DNA of 56,228 nucleotides from Solirubrobacterales bacterium (GTDB lineage: Bacteria > Actinomycetota > Thermoleophilia > Solirubrobacterales > Solirubrobacteraceae): positions 1,084 to 57,311 of the forward strand of contig PKXY01000042.1 in NCBI GenBank assembly GCA_003132505.1, given 5' to 3'. The translations under genes were made by a program, and so were the position numbers. Positions 37,749 through 45,876 of this stretch are shown here, in pieces. The notes below the pieces were generated by a model. That model was given only the letters and a program-made list of their open reading frames with translations. It ran no database searches and was not told the origin of the DNA. Positions within the stretch are counted from its first letter, which is position 1, and every line of letters begins with the position of its first letter.

Positions 37749-38027
37749 TTGAGTGGTGCTGACGCTGGCGGGTTGCGGAAGACAAATGCCGTCGCCGCGC
37801 ACCTGCGCGAGCGCCGTTTCGAGCTTGGCCTGACCCAACAGCCGATCGCCGAGGCCGCGGGTACCTCGCACACTGCGATCTCCCGACTGGAGAGAGGCAG
37901 CCACACACCGCAACTCGACACGCTCCAACGCATCGCCGCTGTACTCGACGAGGAGCTAATCATCTGCTTCGAGCGCGTCGCGGACGGCGATGTCCAGCGG
38001 GAGTACGCAGTGCTCACGGCCGCGTAG
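37749..38027 (+). CDS. Xre-family helix-turn-helix regulator
   Basis: About 92 aa. AVAAHLRERRFELGLTQQPIAEAAGTSHTAISRLERGSHTPQLDTLQRIAAVL is a complete Cro/C1-type HTH of about 55 residues. The start is uncertain: TTG 37749 lies 5 nt after the T-run of the tRNA terminator, and TTG 37773 would give a shorter protein. No toxin partner is adjacent. The 190 nt after it hold nothing I recognise. Confidence 0.75.
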   Translation: MSGADAGGLRKTNAVAAHLRERRFELGLTQQPIAEAAGTSHTAISRLERGSHTPQLDTLQRIAAVLDEELIICFERVADGDVQREYAVLTAA

Positions 38028-38219
38028 CGGACCAAGAGAGGACGAGGCTGCGTCGCAACCCTCGCGGCGGACGGATCGACGAAGACCTGGGCGCTTGGTC
38101 GTTTTGTAATCCAGCGCGCCTAGAAGGGCGCGATCGGCGCCGGCGGCTCGCGCACAAGAGATCGTGCATCCGTCTGCGACGCGCCGTACCGTCACATCCG
38201 TGACGATCGCCGCCGCTGC

Positions 38220-39197
38220 TCAGCCGCCCAGCTGGACGACGAGCGCGTCGAACTGCGCCGGGCCGGCGGAGCCGGGAGCCGAGCCGTCCCGGGTCATCCA
38301 CGCTGCCGTCTGGCGCAGTGCCTCGTTGACCGGAGTGGGCACGTCGTGCAGGCGCCCGAGCAGGACGATCTCACCGTTGAGGAAGTCGGACTCGATGCTG
38401 CCGGCCTGGCGGGCGAGGCTCTGCCAGGAGGAGCCTCCGGTGTGCGGCTTGCCGGCGACCGGGCGCAGCGGGGACATCAGGTTGTGGCGCGCGGTTGTCT
38501 CGGCGGCGGGCGTGAAGTCGATCGCGGCCGCGGCGCAGCAGGCGTGCGCCTCGGCGCGGGCGCGCTGGTCGAGGTCGCTACCGCGGGCGCCGGGACCGAA
38601 CAGGGCCTGCACGGCGTTGCCGACATTTGAGATGAGCTTGGCGTACTTCCAGCGCATGATGTCCGGGCGGGCCTCGCAGGCAAAGCCGGCCGCCGCGACG
38701 TCGGCGGCGATGCGCTGCGCACGCTCGTCGACGCCGTCGGGGGCGCAGCCGAGATCGAGCACGCCGGGCGTCGGCGCCGCGAACGCCTGCACGACGCCGG
38801 GCTCGAGGTGCTGCGCCGGGAGATAGACGCACATGCCGTAGACGCCGGCGAAGTAGCGCAGCGCGAGGCGCTCGTTCTCGACGCCATTCTGAGCGCAGAC
38901 CACGGCCGTGGCCGGGTCGGCATGGTCGCGCAGCTCGAGCAGCGCCGGGGCGGTGTCCTGCGTCTTCATCGCCAGCAGCACGACGTCGTCGGCGCTGATC
39001 TTGGCCTCGCGCGGCGTGGCGAGCGCCGGGATCTCGAGGCACTCGTCGCCGTCGGGGGTCTGGAAGTGCAGGCCGTCGCGTTGCAGTGCCGCGAGGTTGG
39101 CGCCGCGCGCGATCAGCAGCACGTCCTGGCCGGTCGTGTGGAGGCGGGCTGCCATCGTGCCGCCGATCGCTCCCGCGCCGTAGATGACGTAGCGCAT
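38220..39197 (-). CDS. panE: Ketopantoate reductase family protein
   Basis: 325 aa; reduces 2-dehydropantoate to pantoate (or a related 2-oxoacid). MRYVIYGAGAIGGTMAARLHTTG is the NADPH loop, DDVVLLAMKTQDT the Lys-containing block, AVVCAQNGVENE the Asn-Gly motif, and RWKYAKLISNVGNA the C-terminal signature with the catalytic Lys. No pan gene is adjacent, so substrate is inferred from the family only. A weak AATAGT lies 7 nt before the ATG. Confidence 0.85.
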   Translation of the reverse strand: MRYVIYGAGAIGGTMAARLHTTGQDVLLIARGANLAALQRDGLHFQTPDGDECLEIPALATPREAKISADDVVLLAMKTQDTAPALLELRDHADPATAVVCAQNGVENERLALRYFAGVYGMCVYLPAQHLEPGVVQAFAAPTPGVLDLGCAPDGVDERAQRIAADVAAAGFACEARPDIMRWKYAKLISNVGNAVQALFGPGARGSDLDQRARAEAHACCAAAAIDFTPAAETTARHNLMSPLRPVAGKPHTGGSSWQSLARQAGSIESDFLNGEIVLLGRLHDVPTPVNEALRQTAAWMTRDGSAPGSAGPAQFDALVVQLGG

Positions 39198-39551
39198 GGT
39201 GGCTACTATTGCAGCAGTGGGCGGCCCGCTCGGCGGGAAATAATGGGGCGCTCAGGTTCGCGTTTCAGGACGGCGTCTGTGGACCCGACAGCCGCGCTGC
39301 ACTAGCGGGCGTGGCCACGCAAACCGGCCTACCCGGCGTCGAGGTAGACATCGGCCAGGGAGACTTCGAGGCCTGGGACGGCGTCGCCGCTCCCCACCTC
39401 CCGTTGTCAGACCGTGCTCAGCGAGGGCGCCACCATGGTGCGCGCCTGTAGGCGGCCGGCGCGACCGGACCCTGCGCGCGCCGCGACGCCGGGATGGTGG
39501 TGCAGTACCGATCGTAAGTGGCGGCGGCGCGAGCGTTCTGCTCGATCAGAA
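39198..39551. other. Intergenic region without recognisable gene
   Basis: 354 nt between two minus-strand genes. Short frames are open on both strands, but none has a start signal or recognisable motif. A degraded gene is possible. No repeat or tRNA seen. Confidence 0.5.
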
Positions 39552-40511
39552 CTAGTCGAGGTCCAGGTCGACGAGACCGTTCGCCGCAAGCCAGCGGACT
39601 GAGCCGTGCAGGGCGTCGAGTGAGGTGTACCGCGGTCGGTACCCGAGGACGTTGCGGGCACGGTCGATGCTGGCTGCGATGCTGCGGCTGATGTGCTCGC
39701 GGCTGATTCCGGCGTGCTCGACACCGACGCGTTGCTCGAACTCCGCCCAGTCGACGAGCTCGATCACCGGCTCGCGGCCAAACCAGCCGGCCACGCCGGC
39801 GGCCAAACCGCGGAGTGTCATGGCCTGCTCGGAGACCGCGTGGAAGCTCGATCCGATCGCGGCAGGTCGATTGAGCGCCAGTTCAAAGGCCTGCGCGACG
39901 TCATCCGCGTGCACGTGGTGCAGCACGCCGAGCCCGAGGTCCGGAAGTGGCAGCGGTTCGCCCACAGCCAAGCGTCGCCACACGTCGAGATCCAGGTTGC
40001 CCGCTGGCGTGATCGACGGCCACGGGCCGGTGATGTGACCCGGATGCAGCACCACGCTTGGTACTCCGCCGGCGCGCGTCTCGCGATGCAGCAGCGTCTC
40101 GATCGCAATCTTGCCGGCTCCGTACTCGCCAAAGCCGGTCCGCGGCTCATCCTCGGTGACCGGCACGCGCGCGGCCGCGCCGTGAACCCAGATGGTGCCG
40201 CAGTGCAACAGCAACGGACGGGTTGGCCGCAGCGCCTCAACTAGCTGCTGCGCGGATTCGGGCGTGAAGCAGAGCATGTCGATGACAGCATCCGCTGCCA
40301 GCGCTGCGATCCGCTCGCCGAACACGCTGGCCCCGTCCTCGAGCTCCCGATCGACCGTCACCCGATCGACCGCCCGCCACTCCGCGGCCGCGACGTAGGG
40401 GTCGCGCTCGCCCCGACTGAGCGCCACAACCTCGTGCCCCGCCCGGACCAGGCGCGGGACCAGGTAGCTACCGACGTGGCCGGTGGCACCGATCACGACA
40501 ACGCGACTCAT
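39552..40511 (-). CDS. NAD-dependent epimerase/dehydratase family protein
   Basis: 319-aa extended SDR. VVVIGATGHVGSYLVPRLVRAGHEVVAL is the Rossmann loop (GxxGxxG), and FGEYGAGKIAIE holds the catalytic Tyr-x3-Lys. HPGHITGPW and LHHVHADDVAQA are family blocks. Substrate unknown, typically a nucleotide sugar or isoflavone-like compound. ATG 40511 is used since a TAAGCT box lies 7 nt upstream; six further in-frame codons upstream would cover it. Confidence 0.85.
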   Translation of the reverse strand: MSRVVVIGATGHVGSYLVPRLVRAGHEVVALSRGERDPYVAAAEWRAVDRVTVDRELEDGASVFGERIAALAADAVIDMLCFTPESAQQLVEALRPTRPLLLHCGTIWVHGAAARVPVTEDEPRTGFGEYGAGKIAIETLLHRETRAGGVPSVVLHPGHITGPWPSITPAGNLDLDVWRRLAVGEPLPLPDLGLGVLHHVHADDVAQAFELALNRPAAIGSSFHAVSEQAMTLRGLAAGVAGWFGREPVIELVDWAEFEQRVGVEHAGISREHISRSIAASIDRARNVLGYRPRYTSLDALHGSVRWLAANGLVDLDLD

Positions 40512-40518
40512 CGGGGCG

Positions 40519-40524
40519 AGCTTA
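40519..40524 (-). promoter_or_regulatory. -10-like TAAGCT before the epimerase gene
   Basis: On the minus strand it ends 7 nt before ATG 40511; no Shine-Dalgarno. Confidence 0.45.
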
Positions 40525-40583
40525 GCCACAATGGCCAGGCACGCCGAGCTGGGCCGCTCGGTTGAGGGGTGCGGTTGGTGTCG

Positions 40584-41471
40584 CTAGGCGTAGGCGTCGA
40601 GCGTTCGGTAGAAGCCGAGCAGTGTCTGCGCGAGCGTCTCGGGGTCTTCGATCGCGGCGAGGTGGCCGATGCCGTCGAGCTTGGCCTCGGTGACGTTCTG
40701 CGCGACCTGGGCCATCGTGTCGTAGGTGAACTGTCCAGTGCCTGCGCCGACGGCGAGGACGGGCATCGTGAGCTGCTGTTGGGCGACGATCTGCTTGATC
40801 TCCTCGCCCTCTTTGAGCATGGAGCGGTAGAGGCCCGTGGCACCGCCGAAGCCGTTGGGGCGGGAGTAAACCCGGGTGAACTCGTCGATGTCCTGCTCGG
40901 AGATCGCCCCTTCGGTGGCGCTCATCGCGGGGTAGGCGTATCCGGCCAGGAAGTCGCGCTCGCGCCCGGTGAGCAGCATCTCAGGGATGCCGGGAGCAGC
41001 GAGAACGCCGATGTGCCATGCGCCCCCATGGGTGACGTCGGCCAGCATCTCCAGTCCGAAACCGGGCAGGCCGGTCTCAATCGCGGCGTAACTCCGGACG
41101 AGTTCGGGGTGGCCAGCGGCGAGCCGGAAGGTGCTGACTCCGCCGATGTCCTGGCCGGTGAGATGCACCGCTCCGAGTTCGAGATACTCGACTAGTTGCC
41201 GCAGGCTTTCCGCTGCGAAGGAGCTCGTGTAGTCGCCCGGCTCGTGACCGGAGTCGCCGAAGCCGGGGAGGTCGACGGCGATGACGCGGTGCTCTGGGGC
41301 GATCAGCGGGATGAGCTTGTGAAACGCCCACCAGCTCTCCGGAAACCCGTGAACGAGCAGGATCGGGTGGCCATCGGTGCCGGCGGTGACGTAGTGCACG
41401 CCCCGCCCGTTGAGCGTGGTGCGGTGGTGGGTGACTTCGGGGATCGTGGCGCCGGCGCGGGTCTGCGGCAT
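40584..41471 (-). CDS. Alpha/beta-hydrolase (epoxide hydrolase-like)
   Basis: 295 aa. ILLVHGFPESWWAFHKLIP is the oxyanion HG-x-P motif of epoxide hydrolases and haloalkane dehalogenases. HLTGQDIGGVSTF gives nucleophile Asp108, and GIGHLAAIEDPE gives the catalytic His near residue 270. Asp rather than Ser as nucleophile supports epoxide hydrolase or dehalogenase chemistry. GGAGGAG precedes the ATG by 5 nt. It is divergent from marR around a palindromic operator, so probably controlled by it. Confidence 0.88.
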   Translation of the reverse strand: MPQTRAGATIPEVTHHRTTLNGRGVHYVTAGTDGHPILLVHGFPESWWAFHKLIPLIAPEHRVIAVDLPGFGDSGHEPGDYTSSFAAESLRQLVEYLELGAVHLTGQDIGGVSTFRLAAGHPELVRSYAAIETGLPGFGLEMLADVTHGGAWHIGVLAAPGIPEMLLTGRERDFLAGYAYPAMSATEGAISEQDIDEFTRVYSRPNGFGGATGLYRSMLKEGEEIKQIVAQQQLTMPVLAVGAGTGQFTYDTMAQVAQNVTEAKLDGIGHLAAIEDPETLAQTLLGFYRTLDAYA

Positions 41472-41492
41472 GATGCTCCTCCAAACGGTTTT

Positions 41493-41530
41493 GACAACTA
41501 GGTTGTCTATAGACTAGCAACCTAGTTGTC
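41493..41530. promoter_or_regulatory. MarR-type operator: perfect 13-bp inverted repeat
   Basis: Arms GACAACTAGGTTG and CAACCTAGTTGTC are exact complements separated by 12 nt. The left arm with two more bases is itself a palindrome, GACAAC-TAG-GTTGTC. A TCTATAGA lies between the arms and could be the -10 of the minus-strand hydrolase gene. A further half-site (ATTGTC) lies before marR. Binding here should repress both divergent genes. Confidence 0.8.
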
Positions 41531-41550
41531 GTTGCGTCAACTCGATTGTC

Positions 41551-41556
41551 TATGCT
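41551..41556 (+). promoter_or_regulatory. -10-like TATGCT before marR
   Basis: It ends 6 nt before ATG 41563; no Shine-Dalgarno, so leaderless is likely. Confidence 0.4.
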
Positions 41557-41562
41557 CCCGTG

Positions 41563-42036
41563 ATGGCCCGCTCCGGCGCTGATCTCGCCTTGCTGCTGCT
41601 CGGTGGCTTCCGGGCTCTCGCGGACGCCGCTAGCGCAGAGCTGGCTAAACGAGGGCACGAAAACATCCGCCCGGTCCACGACTTCGCCATCCGCACGATC
41701 GACGCCGGAGCGGACACCGCCTCAGAGCTCGCCCGTCAACTCGGCGTCTCGAAACAGGCGGCAGCCAAGACGATCGGGTTTCTCGAGCAGCGAGGCTACG
41801 TCTCCGGCGAGGTCGATCCGCGCGACAGCCGCCGCCGCCGCTTCACGGTCACCGACGAGGGCCATGCCCTCCTTCGCACTGGCGAACAGGTCTTCGACGA
41901 GCTCCGCGCGCAATGGGCCGAACGCATCGGCACCACCGAGCTCGAACGCCTCGAAGAAGCGCTCTCCGACTTAGGAATCCGAATCCCCACCCGCTTCGAC
42001 GTCCCGGGCTACCTCACAAACCCACCGACAGACTGA
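41563..42036 (+). CDS. MarR-family transcriptional regulator
   Basis: 157 aa. The winged helix TASELARQLGVSKQAAAKTIGFLEQRGYVSGEVDPRDSRRRRFTVTDEGHALL is typical MarR, with D-x-R-x-x-R-R wing. It probably represses itself and the divergent hydrolase through the 41493 operator and is released by a small aromatic or epoxide-type ligand. The first residue is taken from ATG 41563; a GTG codon directly precedes it. Confidence 0.9.
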   Translation: MARSGADLALLLLGGFRALADAASAELAKRGHENIRPVHDFAIRTIDAGADTASELARQLGVSKQAAAKTIGFLEQRGYVSGEVDPRDSRRRRFTVTDEGHALLRTGEQVFDELRAQWAERIGTTELERLEEALSDLGIRIPTRFDVPGYLTNPPTD

Positions 42037-42075
42037 GCGACCAACAGCGAGCCCAAACTTCCACGCGCTCCCCAG

Positions 42076-42122
42076 CGGGTCGGGGTGTTCAGGAGAGGAT
42101 TTCTTGGACGTCCTCGCGACCG
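42076..42122 (+). repeat. 47-nt dispersed direct repeat, copy 1
   Basis: The copy starts CGGGTCGGGGTGTTCAG and ends TCCTCGCGACCG. It matches 45 of 47 bases with the copy at 46397. Both run in the same orientation. On the minus strand both encode the ending GREDVQEIL plus one residue and a stop. Confidence 0.85.
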
Positions 42123-42223
42123 AGACGGAGTTGTCTCCCGTCGCGGAGCGTGGCGATGAGTTCGCCATCTCGGTCTAGTAGCCGTTCGTGGCAACGCGAT
42201 CGTGATCTCTGACGTCGGGCGCG
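42089..42223 (-). pseudogene. Short open frame ending GREDVQEILS, likely gene fragment
   Basis: 44 codons open to the left after a TAA, with no start codon. The end reads ERLLDRDGELIATLRD and QLRLGREDVQEILS. The composition looks like a real C terminus, and the last part recurs at 46.4 kb. I infer a remnant of a once longer gene, without knowing which. Confidence 0.35.
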
Positions 42224-42235
42224 TTAGGGATGTGG

Positions 42236-43063
42236 TCAGCGTGTGCCAGTACAGCGCAGGTCGGCGTCGAGCGGGCCGATCCGGTATTGCGTGAGGTTCG
42301 GCGACACGCCGGTGAAGCCACCGCTCGTGCAGTTCTGCCGCGCCTGCGTGAGTGTTGCGTCGGTTCCGGCCACCCAGTCGGGCAGCTGGCCGTTGAAGGC
42401 CGTCGGTGTTGTCTGCGCCGTTAGCCCCGTGATCTCCTTCCACTGGGCGCTGGTGGAATAGATCCCGATCGGTCCGGTCGCGCCGGCGTTGTGCAGGCCG
42501 GCGATGAAGCCCTGCAGCGCGGCGATGTTGAGCTGGTAGGTCCCGGCCCAGCTCGCCATCAGCTCGACGTCCAGCCACCATGGCGCGGTCTTGGCAGCGA
42601 CCGGGTCGCGCGCGGTGACGAGGCGGTAGGAGTGGGCGGCGCGCTGCTCGCCGTAGATGTACGAGCAGGCGTTGGTCAGCAGGCCGTTACAAGCACCGTA
42701 GCCCGGCGCGGTGCCGACGCTAGGCCAGTCCGCAACGTGATGACCGCCAGGGTTACCGGTGTCGATGTACAGCGACAGGGGCGGCTGCTTCGGCCGCTTC
42801 TGCCCCGGCGCGTCGCGGGCCCAGTGCAGCTCGCCGCTGATACACGGGTTTGCTTTGTTCGCCAGCCCGCCATTGACACCGACGATCCCGAACAGGGGAT
42901 TCGACGGGTAGGAACCCGAGCACTGCGGATAGGAGACGTCATGACCGGTGGTCGGCGACGAGCTGCCGCTCACCGCGATGACCAGCACCGCAATGACGAT
43001 GAAGGCGAGCGCCACCACCGGCACCCATCGCGCTCGGTACCGGGAACGGCTGGCACGCGGCAC
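42236..43063 (-). CDS. Membrane-anchored glycoside hydrolase-like (GH25/DUF1906-type) protein
   Basis: 275 aa. An N-terminal membrane anchor (about residues 13-32) is followed by an extracellular domain beginning GHDVSYPQC, with LYIDTGNPGG, PWWLDVELMASWAG, LQGFIAGLHNAGATGPIGIYST and VAGTDATLTQARQ. The D-x-S-Y-P start and the W-L-D-V-E motif resemble GH25-like TIM barrels that cut peptidoglycan, but catalytic residues are not certain. GTG 43063 is chosen because a TAGCTT box ends 7 nt upstream. Confidence 0.7.
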   Translation of the reverse strand: MPRASRSRYRARWVPVVALAFIVIAVLVIAVSGSSSPTTGHDVSYPQCSGSYPSNPLFGIVGVNGGLANKANPCISGELHWARDAPGQKRPKQPPLSLYIDTGNPGGHHVADWPSVGTAPGYGACNGLLTNACSYIYGEQRAAHSYRLVTARDPVAAKTAPWWLDVELMASWAGTYQLNIAALQGFIAGLHNAGATGPIGIYSTSAQWKEITGLTAQTTPTAFNGQLPDWVAGTDATLTQARQNCTSGGFTGVSPNLTQYRIGPLDADLRCTGTR

Positions 43064-43070
43064 GGCCGTC

Positions 43071-43076
43071 AAGCTA
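43071..43076 (-). promoter_or_regulatory. -10-like TAGCTT before the GH25-like gene
   Basis: On the minus strand it ends 7 nt before GTG 43063. It decides between this and an upstream TTG. Confidence 0.4.
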
Positions 43077-43164
43077 CCACGAGGCTGGGTACGCGCGAGA
43101 GCTGTCGGGGGCAGTTGCCGCGAGCGCCACGGCCTACCAGTGGCGCCAAGTTAGCGTGCTTCGC

Positions 43165-43170
43165 TATAAT
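43165..43170 (+). promoter_or_regulatory. -10 element TATAAT of the toxin-antitoxin operon
   Basis: Perfect TATAAT, 6 nt before ATG 43177. It is the strongest -10 of this accessory region and fits a leaderless antitoxin mRNA. Confidence 0.6.
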
Positions 43171-43176
43171 GGCGCG

Positions 43177-43455
43177 ATGAGTTCAGAAAACCAAGAGCTG
43201 TCGGTCAGTCAGGCGCGAAACCATTTCTCCGATGCGGTTAACCGCGCGGCGTTTGGTGGCGAGATCACATATGTCACGCGGGGCCGCGGACATCATCGAG
43301 CTGCTGCGATCGTGCCGGCTGATCTTGTTGAGCGGTATGAGGCGATGCTCGATGCGGAGGACGGTCTGATCGCGGCAGAGCGGCTCACGGATATCGAGTC
43401 AGGCCGCGTGAACGCGGTCTCGGCCGATGAGGTGGCCCGGATACTCGCGCGTTGA
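43177..43455 (+). CDS. Antitoxin of the Phd/YefM (RelB-like) family
   Basis: 92 aa. ELSVSQARNHFSDAVNRAAFGGEITYVTRGRGHHRAAAIVPADL is the Phd/YefM DNA-binding N terminus, and the C-terminal part (AERLTDIESGRVNAVSADEVARIL) would bind the toxin. Its stop overlaps the toxin start (TTGA), the usual coupling. It probably autoregulates the operon. Confidence 0.9.
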   Translation: MSSENQELSVSQARNHFSDAVNRAAFGGEITYVTRGRGHHRAAAIVPADLVERYEAMLDAEDGLIAAERLTDIESGRVNAVSADEVARILAR

Positions 43456-43727
43456 GCGCTCCGCGGCAGTACATCGTCCAATACGACCCAAGGGCCCTCA
43501 AAGAGCTGACCAAGCTCGACCGGCAAATTGCCCGGCGCATCGCGAGGGCCGTAGGCAAGCTCGAAGCCGATCCGCGGCCGGCGAGCGCCAGGGCACTGGT
43601 CGGTTATCCAGGTCTGTGGCGCATTCGGATCGGTGACTACCGAGTCGTCTACACGATCAAGGACGCCGAGCTCGTTGTGCTCGCGCTGCGTGTCGCCCAC
43701 CGTGGCGCCGTGTATCGCAATCTCTGA
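43452..43727 (+). CDS. RelE/ParE-superfamily toxin
   Basis: 91 aa. YIVQYDPRALKELTKLDRQIARRIARAVGKLEADPRPASARALVGYPGLWRIRIGDYRVVYTIKDAELVVLALRVAHRGAVY is a full RelE-type fold with the R-I-R-I-G-D-Y-R-V-V-Y block. RelE enzymes cut mRNA in the ribosomal A site. The TTG start overlaps the antitoxin by 4 nt. There is no frameshift, so the module looks functional. Confidence 0.9.
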   Translation: MSAPRQYIVQYDPRALKELTKLDRQIARRIARAVGKLEADPRPASARALVGYPGLWRIRIGDYRVVYTIKDAELVVLALRVAHRGAVYRNL

Positions 43728-43795
43728 CTTCGGTTTCGACGAAATCGGTCCCGAAAAGTCCTGCTTCGCTGAGCGATCGGGCTTTGGGAGATGAT

Positions 43796-44695
43796 GTGCC
43801 GATGCGCATGGTCATGCTTGTGGAAGCGCCGACCAGCGCTGGCGCCTACGCGCCTGGTCAGGAAGACGGTCCTCGCGCGCTGCTTGACGCTGGCCTAGTC
43901 GAGCGGCTGGAAGCGGGAGGCTTGGTGGTGCACCGCGGCGGCCGGGTAAGCCCTTTTCGGTGGCGTCCGGACCCTAAGAGTCCTCGGGCAGCGAACGTCG
44001 GCGCGGTCATCGACCGCGCCGGCCAAGTCGCTGGGCTCGTCCGATCGGCTCCAGGCGAGGGCATCGTCGTGGTCCTCGGGGGCGACTGCACGGTTGGTGT
44101 CGGCACGGTGGCCGGCCTTCTGGATCGTGTTGAGCGACTCGGTGTCGTCTACGTCGACCGGCACGCTGACCTCAACGTACCCGACAGCAGGATCGACGGC
44201 GCTTTGGACTGGATGGGGGTGGCTCACATGCTCGATGTCGACGGCACCCTCGATGAGCTTGCCGCCCTTGCCGGCCAGCGCCCAATGCTGAGCGCCGGAC
44301 AGGTCAGCTTCCTGGGGCTCGGCCCACACACCGATTTCGAAGCCAAGGTGATCGTTGACCGTGCATTGCCGGTGGTCGACGCTCTCAGCATGGCATCGGA
44401 TCCCATTGGCAGCGCGCGAACCGCGCTCTCGCCGCTTGCGGCCTGTGACGGCCTAGCCATCCATTTCGACGTCGACCTCGTCGACTTTCTCGACGCGCCG
44501 CTTGCCGAGAACACTGATCGCGGGATCGCTCCATCACTGGCGGCATGCGGCGAGGCACTGCGCGAACTACTCGCCGACACGCGCGTACGCGCGCTCACGA
44601 TCACCGAGTTCAACCCCCATCACGGATCGCAGGACGGGGACAGCACCCAACGTCTTCTGGACGTCCTGGTCAACGCCCTCAGCGGCGCCGAATAG
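43796..44695 (+). CDS. Arginase/agmatinase-family protein with altered metal motifs
   Basis: 299 aa. The ureohydrolase fold shows VVLGGDCTVGVGTVAGLL, VVYVDRHADLNVPDS, LAIHFDVDLVDFLDAPLAE and LTITEFNP. Canonical arginases read GGDH, DAHxD and SxDxDxxDP. Here the first His is Cys and DAHAD is DRHAD, so metal binding may differ; related actinobacterial arginase-family proteins also vary here. Start GTG 43796 has GGGAG at 5 nt; ATG 43802 is close. No arginine genes are adjacent. Confidence 0.75.
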   Translation: MPMRMVMLVEAPTSAGAYAPGQEDGPRALLDAGLVERLEAGGLVVHRGGRVSPFRWRPDPKSPRAANVGAVIDRAGQVAGLVRSAPGEGIVVVLGGDCTVGVGTVAGLLDRVERLGVVYVDRHADLNVPDSRIDGALDWMGVAHMLDVDGTLDELAALAGQRPMLSAGQVSFLGLGPHTDFEAKVIVDRALPVVDALSMASDPIGSARTALSPLAACDGLAIHFDVDLVDFLDAPLAENTDRGIAPSLAACGEALRELLADTRVRALTITEFNPHHGSQDGDSTQRLLDVLVNALSGAE

Positions 44696-45100
44696 CAGCG
44701 CGTAGGCCCAAGCATCGCAGTTTGCGCAATGGGACCCGCGCGTTGGCGGCGCCGGATCGCCTCGACTATTGAGGCTGACAGCTGACCCGAGACCTCGACT
44801 GCCCGCCCCGGCGGATTTCGGCTGTCACGCCCAAGTCACGGAATTCGGGCGCTTGGTCTGGGCGGAAGCGAGAGCGGACCGCGTGATCGCGGCCGCGCGG
44901 AAGCGTGAATGGGCAGCGGTCTGATGGTGGCTGCTTTCGTGGTACGCGAAGCGGCTGTCCCGGTCTGCCGCTGCTGCCCGACAGTCCAGCGGCGGATCGC
45001 CAACTAACGTCGAGCCCGACTGCGACCGATACATAAGAACCGGTCGAGCGTGCGCTAGCGGATCGGATGGCAGCGCCAACCCTCGACCGAAGGGACAGCG
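44696..45100. other. Intergenic region without recognisable gene
   Basis: 405 nt between the arginase-family gene and the secreted protein. A weak minus-strand frame (44766-45134) overlaps the next gene's start and lacks motifs, so I reject it. A TACATA stretch near 45030 may be a promoter for the secreted protein. No repeat seen. Confidence 0.5.
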
Positions 45101-45715
45101 ATGACCGCTTTGGGGGGAGCCAGTCCCCGTACACCGGCTCGCGTGTCGCGCGTCCGACTATTTCGGCCGATGGGCTTGATTGCCATCGCGTGCCTTACTT
45201 TGACCGCGGGCTCGGCTACCCCCGCTTCGGCGCACGGAGCTCCGCTCCCGGACTGCGCCCACTATATGAACTACACGGGCAGTGGCATCCCGCCGGGCAG
45301 CGGCATCCCGCCGTGGGGATTCCACGCTTCGCAGTCGTTCCACGGAGGGGGGAGCGGTTTCGCGTGGGGCTGGGGGGACAACAATCTGAATACGAACTGG
45401 ATCTCCGGCAAGATCTGCCAACACGTTCAAGCTCCTGCGAGCATGATCGCGATTAAGGTCGGGCCGCTCATCAGCTATCACTCCCACTACGCGGTGATGT
45501 GGGGCTACCCGGGGAACCTCATCAAGACCTCCTTGACGGTCACCGCGAGCACGGATCCCGCGTGCACGGTCGGCACGAACGGACACATAACCATGTTCGC
45601 CAGCTACAACGGGGTCCGCAGCGACAGCATGCAGTTCTTCTTTGCCGCCGGCTGCAGCGACCAGGATCACCTCTATCACGGTCCTCAGGTGGTCGCACAA
45701 GTCCCACCGCTCTAA
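45101..45715 (+). CDS. Secreted protein of unknown function
   Basis: 204 aa. Signal peptide: basic start, hydrophobic LFRPMGLIAIACLTLTAGSATPASA, with probable cleavage after ASA near residue 44. The mature part has a duplicated GSGIPPGSGIPPWG, several Trp/Gly segments (GFAWGWGDNN) and four Cys, consistent with an extracellular beta-rich fold. AAGGGAC lies before the ATG. I recognise no family. Confidence 0.7.
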   Translation: MTALGGASPRTPARVSRVRLFRPMGLIAIACLTLTAGSATPASAHGAPLPDCAHYMNYTGSGIPPGSGIPPWGFHASQSFHGGGSGFAWGWGDNNLNTNWISGKICQHVQAPASMIAIKVGPLISYHSHYAVMWGYPGNLIKTSLTVTASTDPACTVGTNGHITMFASYNGVRSDSMQFFFAAGCSDQDHLYHGPQVVAQVPPL

Positions 45716-45862
45716 GGGGATCATCCAACCCGCGGCCCGTTTCGCCCGTTGGAGCAACGCACGGAAATCTGCCGCTCGTTACCGCTCTCGCCGACCGCCG
45801 GTAGCCCCTGGCGGAAGCGTACGACGGACGTGGTCAGCGGCGTTCGCGTTGCGTACAGCGTT

Positions 45863-45868
45863 GATAAT
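45863..45868 (+). promoter_or_regulatory. -10-like GATAAT before the VOC-family gene
   Basis: It ends 8 nt before GTG 45877; no Shine-Dalgarno. Confidence 0.4.
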
Positions 45869-45876
45869 GATGGCCC

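Noticed and set aside
44766-45134. Minus-strand 122-codon ORF before the secreted protein
   Set aside because: Overlaps the start of a clear signal-peptide gene and has no motif or start signal.
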